Positions 1 to 9,270 of a stretch of DNA of 64,000 nucleotides are shown here, piece after piece; the first letter of the stretch is position 1; every line of letters begins with the position of its first letter. The notes below the pieces were generated by a model. That model was not told where the DNA came from, did no database searches, and saw nothing but the letters and a program-made list of their open reading frames with translations. The DNA is taken from the NCBI GenBank assembly GCA_002790835.1, contig PFVX01000090.1, positions 1-64,000 on the forward strand. The letters run 5' to 3'. This DNA is from a bacterium CG_4_9_14_3_um_filter_65_15. Lineage in GTDB: Bacteria; Krumholzibacteriota; Krumholzibacteriia; LZORAL124-64-63. Position numbers and translations under genes: made by a program.

Positions 1-68
1 GCGATCGCGGAAATGGCCGTGCACGGCTCGGCGCCATGGCGCCTGCCAGACGGCCGTCTCGCCAGAAA
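1..68. other. left-edge non-coding stretch with two short palindromes
   Basis: No gene is supported here. Two perfect palindromes are visible, GGCGCCATGGCGCC at about 30-43 and AGACGGCCGTCT just after it. They lie directly downstream of the stop codon of the minus-strand glycosidase and could form transcript-end hairpins, but there is no U-tract, so this is only a suggestion. Confidence 0.3.
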
Positions 69-1531
69 TCAGCTTTTTGGGACAGGCTCTATGTAGCCGC
101 TTTCGTAACCGGCCAGCAGGAAATGCCAGGCCCGCTCGGCGGCGTTGGCGCCTGATAGCGGATCCACGACCTTGGCCGGATCAACGGTCCCGAGGATCTG
201 CGCGGCGGTCTCCACGCGATTCTGGGCAGCGGTCAGCACGGCCCAGTTGCGCTCATCCTCCGTCCATCCGGCGGAGATGTCGAACCGGCCCGAGGAGTCC
301 GCCAGGGGCCAGTTCCAGTTGATGAACTGGGGCGACCCGAAGTCGCCGTCGGCGTTGACCCAGCAGCCGTCCTCCACGTGAACGATGTCGCCCGCGGGCA
401 CCGGGTGTCGCGCCAGGTAGGTTTGAATGGTGGTCGGGGTGTAGCCTTTTGCCGCCGCCGCGTGGGCGAACTGGGTGACGTTCTCGTTGTAATAGCTGTA
501 GCCGCCGCTCCACGCGTTGTCCCCGTCGTGGGCGAACAGCACCAGCATGGGGTGGGCGGAGTCGTTGGCGCCGGCGATGGCGTCGATTTCTCCGGTCCCG
601 AACAGGCCGTAGCCCTCTTCCCAGCCCATGGCGTCGGCAGCCGGCACCACCACCAGGGAGTGGGACGTTCCATCATCGGGGTCGATGGACTGCGCCCGGT
701 GCGGCGTGAAGCCGAAGGGGTAGGGCACCTTCAAGGTGATCCCCCGCGAAATGGTGTGGTTGGTCCAGTTCGCCTGGGCGGGATTGGTCTGATCAGCGGG
801 GTTGGGTGGATCGCAGTTGTCCAGCTCGGCGCCGTAGGGATATCCGACAGAGGCCCGGCCCAGGTGCAGGTCGGGCACGATGGACCATTCCACCCCCGCG
901 GCGACCAGGGCGGGAATCATGCGCTCGCTGAAGCACATCTCGGCGGGGAAGAACCCCTTGGAGACCGTGCCCGGCCCCCAGGCCCGGCTCCAGATCTCTC
1001 GGGCGCAAGCCAACTCCATGGCCAGGGCGTTCTCGTCCAGCAGGGGGCCGATGGCGTGGTGAAAGCCCACCAGCACCGGGTCCAGGCGACGCTGCCCCGC
1101 CGAAGTCGTCCAGCCCATGGCCTGGCGATAGGGCGCGTACCAATCGCCGGCGTAGCGGCCCCCGTTCCACCCGGCGTCACCCAGGCTGAAGATGTTCTCC
1201 ATGAGGGACCCGGCGAAGGACACCTGGGCCCCCGCGTCCGGCAGATCGAGCACCGAGGCGATGGCGTCGCGGGGATACCCCTGGTAGTCGGCCACCCGGT
1301 CGTCCTTGTTGAAGATGTCGAACACGGTGTTTTGGCTGTGACCCAGCGTAATCGTCTCGTACGCGGTTTCGTACCGGCCGGGTGTCCAGGACCCTCGTCC
1401 GGCCAGTAGATGGGCTGATGCATGTGCCACAGGTAAGTGGTGTGAACGTCCGTTCCCGACCACGCCGATGGGACCAGGGTCACGAAGCAGACGGCAACCA
1501 GAAACAAGGTTAGCGGGCGGCCGAGTTTCAC
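69..1531 (-). pseudogene. GH57-like glycosidase, secreted, broken by a frameshift
   Basis: Two overlapping minus-strand frames join into one protein. The upstream frame begins at a GTG (1531) behind a GGAAAGG ribosome site. It encodes a signal peptide (KLGRPLTLFLVAVCFVTL) and the family-57 entry motif YLWHMHQPIYWPDE. At about 1390-1396 the reading moves to a second frame starting GRGSWTPGRYETAYETI and running to the stop at 69. That part has the motifs FFPAEMCFSERM and LFAHDGDN, typical of GH57-type (beta/alpha)7 barrels acting on alpha-glucans. The export signal points to a periplasmic or extracellular enzyme. The C-terminus ends soon after AERAWHFLLAGYESGY, earlier than many relatives, so it may be clipped as well. 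Whether the frameshift is real or a sequencing error cannot be decided from one sequence. Confidence 0.75.
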
Positions 1532-1593
1532 GGCGAACCTTTCCGATGTGGATCCCAGGATGATGCATGATGATAGCATAAATTTCCGGCAGG

Positions 1594-2986
1594 TCAGGCC
1601 AGGGAACGGGACTCCGCAGCTGGGGCATCCTTGACCACCGCCGGGAGGGTCACGGTGAAGGTGGTCCCCGCCTCGTCACCGGTATTCATCAGGCGAATTT
1701 CCCCGCGCCAGCATCTGAGGATTTCCCGCGACCGGAAAAACCCCTGTCCTCCACCGCGCAAACTGAAACGGCCGCTGAAAATGCGTTCCCGGTGTTCAAC
1801 CGGGATGCCCGCCCCGTTATCGGCCACAGTGATCGGGACTTCCAGATCCTTCCGCTCCAGGCTCAGGGTGATCTGCTTGTCATCCCGGGAGGCCAAGCGC
1901 TCGCGCCGCATTGTCCGGCAGATTGCCCAGGACATAGCGCAGATCCGAACTGTCGCTACGGCAAAGAAAGGCCGGATCCGAAACGATGGTCGGTGTCCGG
2001 AGGGCGATATCCGCCCGTTTGAGCTCCACTTCGCGGACCAGCAGCAAACCCTGGATCAACCGACCGTCCTCATGGGGATAGCGGGTGACGAGCCCTTGAT
2101 CGGAGCCGGTCACGAGCCAGTTGGTCCCGGCCCGGGGACCGGGGATCACGGCCACCCCTTCGAAACAAGCCTGGCTGCGGATCCTGGCCAGAGGCTCGTC
2201 GCGGCGCCAATCCCAGATGGCCAGTTCGCTGGGGACGTTCGTCGCCATGCGGCGGGAAAAAGCGATGATCTCCTGACGGCCGTCTCCGTCGAGGTCGGCA
2301 CCCTCGACTCCTCCGCCTGAGAAACCGCGACCAGCAACATTCTTCCATACCAATTGACCGGTCGCCGAAACCAGGAAAACACACCCTCGATCGTCGCTGG
2401 TGCCCCCGACGATTTCCCCGTCCAGATTGTTCGGGGAGGTACCGAAGAAGGCGATGCCTTGCCCCCTGTCACCCATGTCCACTTCACGCACCGACGCCGG
2501 ATGGGGATTCGGCCCGCACAACCATTCCCGGATGATCTGGCCCGTGAAGGGATCCACCGCGACCAGCCCTCTCGGGTAGGCGTCGTACTGGACTTCCCGG
2601 GTGAAAAGGATTCCCGGTCGCCCGCGGCCGTCGGCATTGGCCAGCAGGAATCCGGGGTAATAGCGGCCGTCCCAGCGGCCGTCCGCGCGGCGGTCCGGAC
2701 CCGTGGGCAAGGGGGCGGTGAACTGGATGTCCTGGTGCGCAGGACTCACGACCACGAATTGCCAGGCGCCGGTCTCCTTGTTCACGATGGACGTGAAGAT
2801 CTCGTCGATATCGGCCGTGACACAGGAGGATTTCCCCGCTCCGTTGCCCTACACACCACCCCGCTTGAGAAGTTCAACTGCGTAGGGAAGGCTCGTGGGG
2901 TCAGTCGGCAGACGGTCTGCGGCGGGAGACGAAACGGCAATCAGCAGCATCCCCAGCACAAGCAGGGGGGCGGGCGGCGCGGACAT
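1594..2986 (-). pseudogene. propeller-repeat protein fused to a histidine-kinase ATPase domain, degraded
   Basis: The frame opens at ATG 2986 with a signal peptide (APLLVLGMLLIAVSSPAA). It meets an in-frame TAG at about 2848 and then continues for roughly 310 residues of FG-GAP/VCBS-like repeats, with a calcium-type DLDGDGRQE motif. It ends in an N-box-like segment, LRYVLGNLPDNAARAL. At about 1895 the reading shifts frame and a HATPase continues with DNGAGIPVEHRERIF and GTTFTVTLPA. The dimerisation/phosphoacceptor helix expected between propeller and ATPase is missing, which suggests an internal deletion. One stop, one frameshift and a missing domain argue for a dead sensor kinase. Each half is recognisable; the intact architecture is inferred. 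Confidence 0.7.
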
Positions 2987-3078
2987 CGGGGCGAGCCCAG
3001 CGATGCATGGTCCCGGGCGAGTGGACAGAGGAACGGTGATTTTACCTAATCAATTGTAACATAACGCGATGAGTGGAG

Positions 3079-3987
3079 TCAATCGCGGGACAGTTGCGAG
3101 CGGTCGGCTTGCGCAAGGATCGCCCCCGCCAGCATGAGCGCAGCGCCGATCATGCCGCGGAGGGTCATGCCCTCACTCAGGATCAGCCAGCCGCCCAGCG
3201 CGGCAAAAACGGCCTCGAAACTCAGGATGATCGCCGCCGGTGCCGGCCGGGCGTGGCGCTGCCCGATAGCCTGCAGGGTGTAGGCCACTCCCACCGACAT
3301 CAATCCGGCGTACAGGATGGGTCCGGTCGTGGCCAACAGGGCCTGGATACGGATGGTCTCCAGAATCAGGGCTCCGATCAGACTCAACACGCTGCACACC
3401 GTGAACTGGAGGACCGCCAGGGGAAGGGCCGGCAAACGTTGCACCAGGTGCCCCACCAGCAACACGTGGCCCGCCCAGAACCACGCTCCGATCAGGACGA
3501 GGCCGTCGCCGCGGTCGAGGCTTCCCATTCCCCGCGCACTCAGGAGGTATAGGCCCACCGCGGCGGCCAAAACCCCCAGCCAGGTTCGACCGCCCGTGGC
3601 ATGTCCCCAGAGCAACCCCAGCAAGGGGACGAAAACCACATAAAGGCTGGTGATGAATCCCGCCTTGCCCGCGGTGGTATAGATAACCCCCACCTGTTGC
3701 AGGGTGGATCCGCCGAATAGGAGCAACCCGGCGCCCAGGCTCCCGACCAGGAGTTCCCGGCGAGAGGGCGGAGTCTCCGAGACAGGAGGCGCCGTCCAGG
3801 TGGCAAACCACCCCCTGCGGATCAGCAGCAGCGGGGCAAGGGCCCCCGCCCCCAGGGCGAAGCGCACCCCGTTGAAGGTTAAGGGGCCGATATGCCGCAT
3901 GCCCACGCGCTGGGCCACGAAAGCAAAGCCCCAGATGGCGGCGGCGAGCATCAGCAGCAGGTGGGCGTTTCGTCGGTTTTTGTCCAT
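3079..3987 (-). CDS. EamA/DMT-family inner-membrane transporter
   Basis: About 302 residues with ten hydrophobic segments arranged as two EamA repeats. The first begins LLLMLAAAIWGFAFVAQRVG, a standard entry for this family; the second contains the LILSEGMTLRGMIGAALMLAG ending region. The family exports metabolites or drugs; the substrate cannot be read from sequence. The start was placed at ATG 3987 (MDKNRRNAH) because the upstream alternative at 4023 would begin beside the T-tract of the preceding terminator. No strong Shine-Dalgarno precedes either. It is transcribed in the same direction as the secreted-protein gene upstream but is separated from it by that terminator. Confidence 0.85.
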   Translation of the reverse strand: MDKNRRNAHLLLMLAAAIWGFAFVAQRVGMRHIGPLTFNGVRFALGAGALAPLLLIRRGWFATWTAPPVSETPPSRRELLVGSLGAGLLLFGGSTLQQVGVIYTTAGKAGFITSLYVVFVPLLGLLWGHATGGRTWLGVLAAAVGLYLLSARGMGSLDRGDGLVLIGAWFWAGHVLLVGHLVQRLPALPLAVLQFTVCSVLSLIGALILETIRIQALLATTGPILYAGLMSVGVAYTLQAIGQRHARPAPAAIILSFEAVFAALGGWLILSEGMTLRGMIGAALMLAGAILAQADRSQLSRD

Positions 3988-4024
3988 GGCCGGAAGGTAA
4001 TCCGATCGCCGGCTTGCGGGCATG

Positions 4025-4054
4025 AAAAAATGCCGCGGACCGGAGTCCGCGGCA
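4025..4054 (-). terminator. Rho-independent terminator of the downstream secreted paralogue
   Basis: A perfect 10-bp stem (TGCCGCGGAC / GTCCGCGGCA) closes a CGGA loop. On the minus strand it is followed by six T residues. It lies about 30 bp beyond the stop codon of the secreted protein at 4083-4676. Confidence 0.9.
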
Positions 4055-4082
4055 TCATGCAGAGTTGCGTCAACTGATCAGG

Positions 4083-4676
4083 TCAGCGATACAGACCCTT
4101 GACCGCACCGAAGCTGACGGCCTCGTCGGCAACCGGGTTGCAGTCCAAGCCGGGGAACATGCCGCTCAAGTGGCCGAAGCAATACATCAAGGCATACTTG
4201 TCGACCATGGACAGGATGTCCTCATCCACCGGCACCGGAGCCAGATCGGAATAGAACACGAACACGCCCGTCCCCGTGTTGCCGGGCTCGCAGCCGGGAT
4301 ACGGCTCGAACTTCAGCAACAGGCCCGTCACCCCGGGAATGCTGGGGTCGCCGATATCGGACAAATCCCCGTAGTAGGACACGGTGCAGCCACCCTCGCC
4401 ATCAGAGGTGCCAATGGGATCGTCCCAGGACAGGACCCCCACCAGATCCGCCAGGCTGCAGGCGCCGCTGACCCCGTCGATGAGCAGATCGAAGTGGCTG
4501 AGCGCATACTTCACGTCGTTGTCCCAGGTGACGGTCATGGTATAGACCCACGCCGGACCGTTGGGGTCGGAATTGCGCGCAGCATTGATGTTGCCGGAGA
4601 TGTCACACTGCGCTGAGGCGCTACCGGCCGAAACGGCCAGGGCCAACAAAAGAAACATCAGGAGCCTTGTATTCAT
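4083..4676 (-). CDS. small secreted protein, paralogue B of a tandem pair
   Basis: A 197-residue protein with a clear signal peptide (TRLLMFLLLALAVSAGSASA) and a mature chain starting QCDISGNI. It is strongly similar along its whole length to the neighbouring gene at 4880-5476. Both share the blocks GTSDGEGGCTVSY, GDPSIPG and PVPVDED, and six aligned cysteines (after QC, GAC, GGC, GC, YC and DC), suggesting three disulfides in an extracytoplasmic fold. ATG 4676 was chosen over 4688 because GGAGG stands six bases before it. No family was recognised. The PALSHFDLLID-like region and the overall beta-rich pattern suggest a surface or matrix protein, but function is unknown. Confidence 0.8.
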   Translation of the reverse strand: MNTRLLMFLLLALAVSAGSASAQCDISGNINAARNSDPNGPAWVYTMTVTWDNDVKYALSHFDLLIDGVSGACSLADLVGVLSWDDPIGTSDGEGGCTVSYYGDLSDIGDPSIPGVTGLLLKFEPYPGCEPGNTGTGVFVFYSDLAPVPVDEDILSMVDKYALMYCFGHLSGMFPGLDCNPVADEAVSFGAVKGLYR

Positions 4677-4823
4677 TTTTCCCTCCACTTTCCCAGCATT
4701 AACGAAATTATGGACTTGTATGCACCTGTTACGGCCTCATTTTATCAGAAATACTCTCAATTCGCAACAATAATATCCGAAAAGATCATCAATTTCATAA
4801 CCACATGTTTTTCAAAAGGTTAC

Positions 4824-4859
4824 AAAAAGCATCACGGTTCTCCAGGAACCGTGATGCTT
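4824..4859 (-). terminator. Rho-independent terminator of secreted paralogue A
   Basis: A perfect 14-bp stem (AAGCATCACGGTTC / GAACCGTGATGCTT) with a TCCAG loop. Read on the minus strand it ends in a run of T residues. It sits about 20 bp after the stop codon at 4880, so each paralogue has its own terminator and they form separate transcripts. Confidence 0.92.
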
Positions 4860-4879
4860 ATCCCGAAATCAGCTGGACC

Positions 4880-5476
4880 CTAGCGGAACATGCCCTTGAG
4901 GGTGCCGAAATTCGTGGCTTCGTTGTCCACCGGGTCGCATGCGTATCCGGGGAACACGCCGGTCAGGTGCCCCATGCAGTAGTACAGGGAGTACTTGTCG
5001 ACCAGGGACAGGGCGTCTTCATCCACGGGAACCGGAGGCAGGTCCGAGTAGAAAACGAATGTCGCCGTGCCGACATTCCCGGGCTCGCAGTCTCCCCCGT
5101 TGGGCTCGAACTTGAGGATGATGCCGCCGATTCCGGGAATGCTCGGATCCCCGTTGCCGGAAAGCTCTCCAAAGTACGAGACGGTGCAACCGCCCTCACC
5201 ATCGGAGGTGCCGATGATGGGATCCCAGAACAGGTGAGCGGCGATGTCCGACAGGGTGCAGGTCCCACCCTCCGAATCGATGATGAGATCCATGTGGCTG
5301 AGCGCGTACTGCACATCCGTATCCCAGTTAATGGTCAGGGTGTACATCCACGCCGGGCCTTCGGAATCCGGGTTCGCCGAGGCGGTGATGTTTCCGGAAA
5401 TGTCACATTGGGCCAAGGCCGTGGATGCGACAACCAAGGTGACCAGGGAAAGAAGAATCGTGAGCTTAAGTTTCAT
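4880..5476 (-). CDS. small secreted protein, paralogue A of a tandem pair
   Basis: A 198-residue protein with signal peptide (LKLTILLSLVTLVVASTALA) cut before QCDISGNI. Its mature part aligns end to end with the product of 4083-4676, including six conserved cysteines and the C-terminal NFGTLKGMFR / SFGAVKGLYR ending. A GGGAG ribosome site precedes ATG 5476. About 200 AT-rich bases separate the two copies, so each probably has its own promoter. The pair looks like a recent duplication kept under selection, since most differences are conservative. No known domain was identified; an envelope or extracellular role is inferred only from the signal peptide and cysteines. Confidence 0.8.
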   Translation of the reverse strand: MKLKLTILLSLVTLVVASTALAQCDISGNITASANPDSEGPAWMYTLTINWDTDVQYALSHMDLIIDSEGGTCTLSDIAAHLFWDPIIGTSDGEGGCTVSYFGELSGNGDPSIPGIGGIILKFEPNGGDCEPGNVGTATFVFYSDLPPVPVDEDALSLVDKYSLYYCMGHLTGVFPGYACDPVDNEATNFGTLKGMFR

Positions 5477-5708
5477 CGTGACAACTCCCGTGTTGAAAGC
5501 CTCAGGGTGTGGACATCATTTTCATCGGTGTATTGTGCTAATAATATCATAAACAGGATGAAAAAACAGCATAAAAATACAATTTTTCCACTATGGGTCA
5601 GTTTTAAACATATCGTTATTTCTCGGGAAAGCCGAATCTCCCCTGGTCCCAAGTGGTGGATTCACATTAAAATCGCCCATCAAGATCTTTTTCAGGGAGG
5701 CTGGCGAC

Positions 5709-6737
5709 ATGACAACCCGCAGGGAATTTCTGATCGGAGCCGGAGCCGGCCTCGTGGCTCTCGGTGCCGGCAAAAGCTGGTCCCACCCCCCTTCTCGCTG
5801 GGGATCCTCCGGGAGCAGCGGGCAATACCAGCTCGAGCTTCCCTTTGCCGTGAGCACCTGGTCGCACGGACTCGCCGCCAATGAGGCCGCCTGGACAACC
5901 CTGCAATCAGGGCGCACGGCCCTGGATGCGGTCGAGACCGGGGTGCGCGTTTCCGAAGCCGATCCCGAGGTCACCTCCGTGGGTTGCGGCGGACACCCCG
6001 ACCGGGATGGCCACGTCACCCTGGACGCGTGCATCATGGATCAGGGCGGCAACGCAGGCTCCGTGGCCTTTCTCGAGGGCATCGAGCACGCCATCTCCGT
6101 GGCGCGCCTGGTCATGGAGAAGACCCCCCACGTCATGCTGGTGGGTGAGGGTGCCCGTGAATTCGCTTTGGCCAACGGATTTCCGGTGAAGGACCTGCTC
6201 ACCCCCGCGGCGCAAAAGAGCTGGCGCAAATGGCGGGAAACCGCCGACTACCAGGCCTGGCCCCAAGCGGCCGACCCCGACCCCGGGCACGACACCATCA
6301 GCATGCTGGCCGTCGACGGCTTCGGCGACATGTGCGGCGCCTGCACCACGAGCGGTCTGCCTTACAAGATGCATGGCCGCGTGGGTGACAGCCCCATCAT
6401 CGGAGCGGCCATGTTCGTGGACAACGCAGTGGGAGGAGCTTGCGCCACCGGCGTCGGCGAAGAGGTCATGAAGACCTTGGGCAGCTTTCTCATCGTGGAA
6501 TTGATGCGGCAGGGATTGTCCCCGGCGGAGGCCTGCCACGAGGCCATCGCGCGGATCGTGCGTCGCAATCCCCGGTGGAAGGATGTCCAGGTGGGCTATC
6601 TGGCCGCCGACAAGCAGGGTCGCTGCAGTGCATATTCCATCCAGCCGGGATTCCAGTTCGCCGTCATGGACCAGACCGGCAACCGCCTGCTGGACGCCCA
6701 GAGCTGGATCCGCCCCGCCGCCAAGGCTCAGGAGTAG
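5709..6737 (+). CDS. glycosylasparaginase (N4-(beta-N-acetylglucosaminyl)-L-asparaginase), Tat-exported
   Basis: An Ntn-hydrolase that cleaves the GlcNAc-asparagine bond in glycopeptides. The 342-residue chain begins with a twin-arginine signal (TTRREFLIGAGAGLVALGAG). The alpha subunit spans roughly residues 45-195. The autoproteolysis site is HDT-ISMLAVD, making Thr196 the catalytic nucleophile. The following block (GDMCGACTTSGLPYKMHGRVG, then DSPIIGAAMFVDN) holds the usual substrate-binding residues. AGGGAGG precedes ATG 5709. Its stop overlaps the tail of the convergent DHH gene by ten bases. Tat export suggests it acts in the periplasm on scavenged glycopeptides; a plain isoaspartyl-type asparaginase is less likely given the motifs. 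Confidence 0.92.
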   Translation: MTTRREFLIGAGAGLVALGAGKSWSHPPSRWGSSGSSGQYQLELPFAVSTWSHGLAANEAAWTTLQSGRTALDAVETGVRVSEADPEVTSVGCGGHPDRDGHVTLDACIMDQGGNAGSVAFLEGIEHAISVARLVMEKTPHVMLVGEGAREFALANGFPVKDLLTPAAQKSWRKWRETADYQAWPQAADPDPGHDTISMLAVDGFGDMCGACTTSGLPYKMHGRVGDSPIIGAAMFVDNAVGGACATGVGEEVMKTLGSFLIVELMRQGLSPAEACHEAIARIVRRNPRWKDVQVGYLAADKQGRCSAYSIQPGFQFAVMDQTGNRLLDAQSWIRPAAKAQE

Positions 6738-7666
6738 GCCGGTTCCTGGGCCGTCAAGGCCTCCAGAAGCTCGGCCTTGACGCGTTTGTAGTCACTCACC
6801 GGGACCTGGCAGGTGCCGACCCGGGTGTGCCCCCCGCCTCCGTAATGCAGCATCAACTCCCCGACGTTGACCGTCGAAGTCCGCTTGATGATGCTGTGCC
6901 CGCAGGTGAAGGACACGACCTCGCGATTTTGTCCCCAGATCACGCGCAGCGAAATGTCCTGGTCCGGGAACAGGGCGTATTCCTTGAAGCGGTTGCCGAC
7001 CGCGGGCCGTTCGAGGGCCAGCAGGTCCAGGACCAGCAGGTTGTCGTGCACCGAGGCGTGATTGCGGATCATGTCCGCGTAGTCCGCTTCCTGCGCAAAG
7101 TAGCGATCCACGCGTTCGGTCACGTCGGGTTGCCACAGGATTTCCTCGGGCGTCATGTGCCGACAGTACTGGATCATGTCCAGCATGAGGCGGTAATTCG
7201 AAACCCGGTAGTCCTTCTCGTACCCCAGGCCGGTGCGCGGGTCCATGACGAAGGACAGCAGCACCCAGCCCTTGGGATCGAGGATGTCCTGCACCGACAG
7301 CTGACCGCTGTCGCACTTGTCGACCGCCTCCATTATGCCGGTCTCGTCGAAACGGGAGAACTTCTCCGCGCCGCCGAAGTAATCGTAGATCACCCGCGCG
7401 CAACTCTGACAAATGACGCTGCGGCCCTCGTAGTGATGCTCCCCGAACAGGGCCAGACGCTCGTTTTCGCTGGCGTGGTGGTCGAACCACATGCCGCAAC
7501 CCGGCACGTACGGCACGTTGGCCAGGATGTCGTCGGGACCGACTTCCACCTTGCCGTCCTGCAGGTCCCGGGGGTGGGCGAACAGGTAGCTGTCCACCAT
7601 GCCGGCTTCGACCAGCAACACTGCACAAGCAAGACCGTCGAAATCGGAACGCGTGACCAGACGCAT
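6728..7666 (-). CDS. DHH-family phosphoesterase
   Basis: A 312-residue cytosolic protein. The DHH domain carries the metal ligands SDFDG (Asp8, Asp10) and WFDHHAS (Asp62-His63-His64). The C-terminal DHHA1-like domain ends with the substrate-binding glycine motif GGGGHTRVGTCQV. This family hydrolyses phosphodiesters or polyphosphate (RecJ, NrnA, PPX1 relatives). The general size and DHHA1 ending fit an oligoribonuclease- or exopolyphosphatase-type enzyme, but the exact substrate is open. ATG 7666 is preceded by AAGGAG, which favours it over the longer start at 7702. It stands alone between the tRNA nucleotidyltransferase and the convergent glycosylasparaginase. Confidence 0.85.
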   Translation of the reverse strand: MRLVTRSDFDGLACAVLLVEAGMVDSYLFAHPRDLQDGKVEVGPDDILANVPYVPGCGMWFDHHASENERLALFGEHHYEGRSVICQSCARVIYDYFGGAEKFSRFDETGIMEAVDKCDSGQLSVQDILDPKGWVLLSFVMDPRTGLGYEKDYRVSNYRLMLDMIQYCRHMTPEEILWQPDVTERVDRYFAQEADYADMIRNHASVHDNLLVLDLLALERPAVGNRFKEYALFPDQDISLRVIWGQNREVVSFTCGHSIIKRTSTVNVGELMLHYGGGGHTRVGTCQVPVSDYKRVKAELLEALTAQEPAYS

Positions 7667-7747
7667 GGCATCTCCTTGGCAAAGCGACGGGAAAGGCAGC
7701 ATTGCCCCTCCCTCTTCCCCAAAGATCGGCGTCCGGATATGGGGTCT

Positions 7748-9106
7748 TTAGTCGGATTTTTGCGGTAGGAGACCGCGCAGGAAGAACATGCCGCCGGTTT
7801 CGTCACCGAATTCGCCGTCGAGCTGGGCGGCGTAACAGGCGTCCAGCAGGGATTTGAACTTTGGGCCGGGCTCCAGGCCGGCGGCCAGAAGGTGCCGGCC
7901 CTGGATCAGGGGGGCGGGGGCGGCGGAGAGAACGCCCAGCTCGCCGGCCTGCGCCAGGAGCCAGTCGGCCACCGGAACTTCCCGACTCTGCAAGGGGGGC
8001 CGACCCAACATGTCCGCGCGAACGACCCGAGCCAGCCGATCGATCCGTCCCACCCGCTGCGCGAGGCGGCGGACCGCAGCGTGCGATGATTGAGCCTGGA
8101 AGAGCTGCTGAGGATGGGAGTGCTCCAAGACCAGGGGCACGACATCGTCGACGATGCGACCGGGAACCCCCAGGCGGGTCATGAACGCCCGGCTCGCCTC
8201 CTCTCCCGTTTCCGCGTGGCCGCGAGACCGCACCGCATCCCCTTCCACGGTGGTGGTGGCGGGCTTGCCCAGGTCGTGGCACAGGACCGCCAGTCCCACC
8301 ACGATATCCTCGGATTCCTCGCCGAGGCGTTCGGCGGCGAACTCATCCATGCAATGCAGGACATGGACCCAGACTTCACCCTCGGGGTGCCAACGCGGAT
8401 CCTGGGGTACGCCGACCAGGGCGGCCAGCTCGGGATAACCCCGCAACCATCCGGACCTGCGCAGAAAAGCAAGACCCAGAGAGGGCCGCAGACCCAGCAG
8501 GATCAGCTTGCGCCACTCCGGCCAGATGCGTTCGGGCGCCAGATCTTCGTCGTCCATGGTGCGGCACAGGTCGATGGTTTCCGGCGCCGGGGTCAACTCG
8601 AAACGGGCGCAGAACTGCATGCCGCGCAGCACCCGCAGGGGATCCTCGGCGAATTGGCCCGAAGTGTGGCGCAGGATACCGTCGGTGAGATCGACCCGGC
8701 CACCGCAGGGGTCCAACAGCTCATTCGTCAGGGGGTCGAACCCCATGGCGTTGATGGTGAAGTCCCGCCGCATGGCCGCCTGCTCGAAGGGCAGGTCCGG
8801 CGCCGCATCCACCAGGAATCCACGGTGGCCCGAGCCCGTCTTGGTCTCCCGTCGCGGCACCGAGATGTCGATGTTTTCCCCGTGCAGCTTGAGGATGCCG
8901 AAAGCCCGGCCCGTACGGTCCAGGCGGTAGTGTTCCGCAAGGAGACTCTCCAGTTTATCCGCCGGGATTGCGGAAACTTCGAGATCCAGATCGGGAGAGT
9001 CGTGGCCAAGCAGGGCATCGCGCACCCAGCCGCCCACCAGCAACGCCCGGCCACCGTGTTGGCGAACCAGCTGGGCGACGGCGATGGCGTGGTCCGGGGC
9101 GTGCAT
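7748..9106 (-). CDS. tRNA nucleotidyltransferase / poly(A) polymerase family with HD domain
   Basis: A class II nucleotidyltransferase of about 452 residues that adds or repairs the tRNA CCA end, or adds A residues. The catalytic head has GGWVRDALLG and the metal-binding DLDLEV, followed by RRDFTINAM, typical of the family. The RNA-binding neck/body includes EDPLRVLRGMQF. A C-terminal HD domain with CHDLGKPATTT suggests phosphohydrolase activity. ATG 9106 (MHAPDHAI) was chosen because AGAAAGG lies eight bases upstream; longer starts would run through the operator region of the divergent marR gene. CCA-adding and A-adding specificities cannot be separated by eye. Confidence 0.9.
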   Translation of the reverse strand: MHAPDHAIAVAQLVRQHGGRALLVGGWVRDALLGHDSPDLDLEVSAIPADKLESLLAEHYRLDRTGRAFGILKLHGENIDISVPRRETKTGSGHRGFLVDAAPDLPFEQAAMRRDFTINAMGFDPLTNELLDPCGGRVDLTDGILRHTSGQFAEDPLRVLRGMQFCARFELTPAPETIDLCRTMDDEDLAPERIWPEWRKLILLGLRPSLGLAFLRRSGWLRGYPELAALVGVPQDPRWHPEGEVWVHVLHCMDEFAAERLGEESEDIVVGLAVLCHDLGKPATTTVEGDAVRSRGHAETGEEASRAFMTRLGVPGRIVDDVVPLVLEHSHPQQLFQAQSSHAAVRRLAQRVGRIDRLARVVRADMLGRPPLQSREVPVADWLLAQAGELGVLSAAPAPLIQGRHLLAAGLEPGPKFKSLLDACYAAQLDGEFGDETGGMFFLRGLLPQKSD

Positions 9107-9201
9107 GGGCGGGGCCTTTCTCTCGGGGGCAAGATCCGAAAACGCGCGGGAATCCCGCTGGAAACAGTGTAAACCCACGCGGCAGGACCCCTTGGAAAAT
9201 T

Positions 9202-9249
9202 TTAGTTGCACAAACAACAATTGCATATACATTAGTTGGCCATTCAACC
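9202..9249. promoter_or_regulatory. twin palindromic operator-like sites upstream of the MarR regulator
   Basis: Two copies of TTAGTTG-N6-CAAC occur exactly 30 bp apart (TTAGTTG at 9202 and at 9232), that is, three helical turns and on the same face of the DNA. The first contains TTGCAC, which with TACATT 16 bp further on could be the promoter of the plus-strand operon, so a bound repressor would block it. Palindromes in the promoter are the usual arrangement for MarR autoregulation. Assigning these sites to the adjacent regulator is an inference. Confidence 0.6.
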
Positions 9250-9270
9250 TTTAGGAGCCGGTGAGACGCC

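Noticed and set aside
30-59. Palindromes GGCGCCATGGCGCC and AGACGGCCGTCT as a regulatory site
   Set aside because: Short GC palindromes are expected in a GC-rich genome and there is no gene start beside them. A transcript-end role is possible but unsupported.
5476-5709. A small gene in the AT-rich gap between the secreted paralogue and the glycosylasparaginase
   Set aside because: No frame with a start, ribosome site and plausible composition was seen. The stretch more likely holds divergent promoters.
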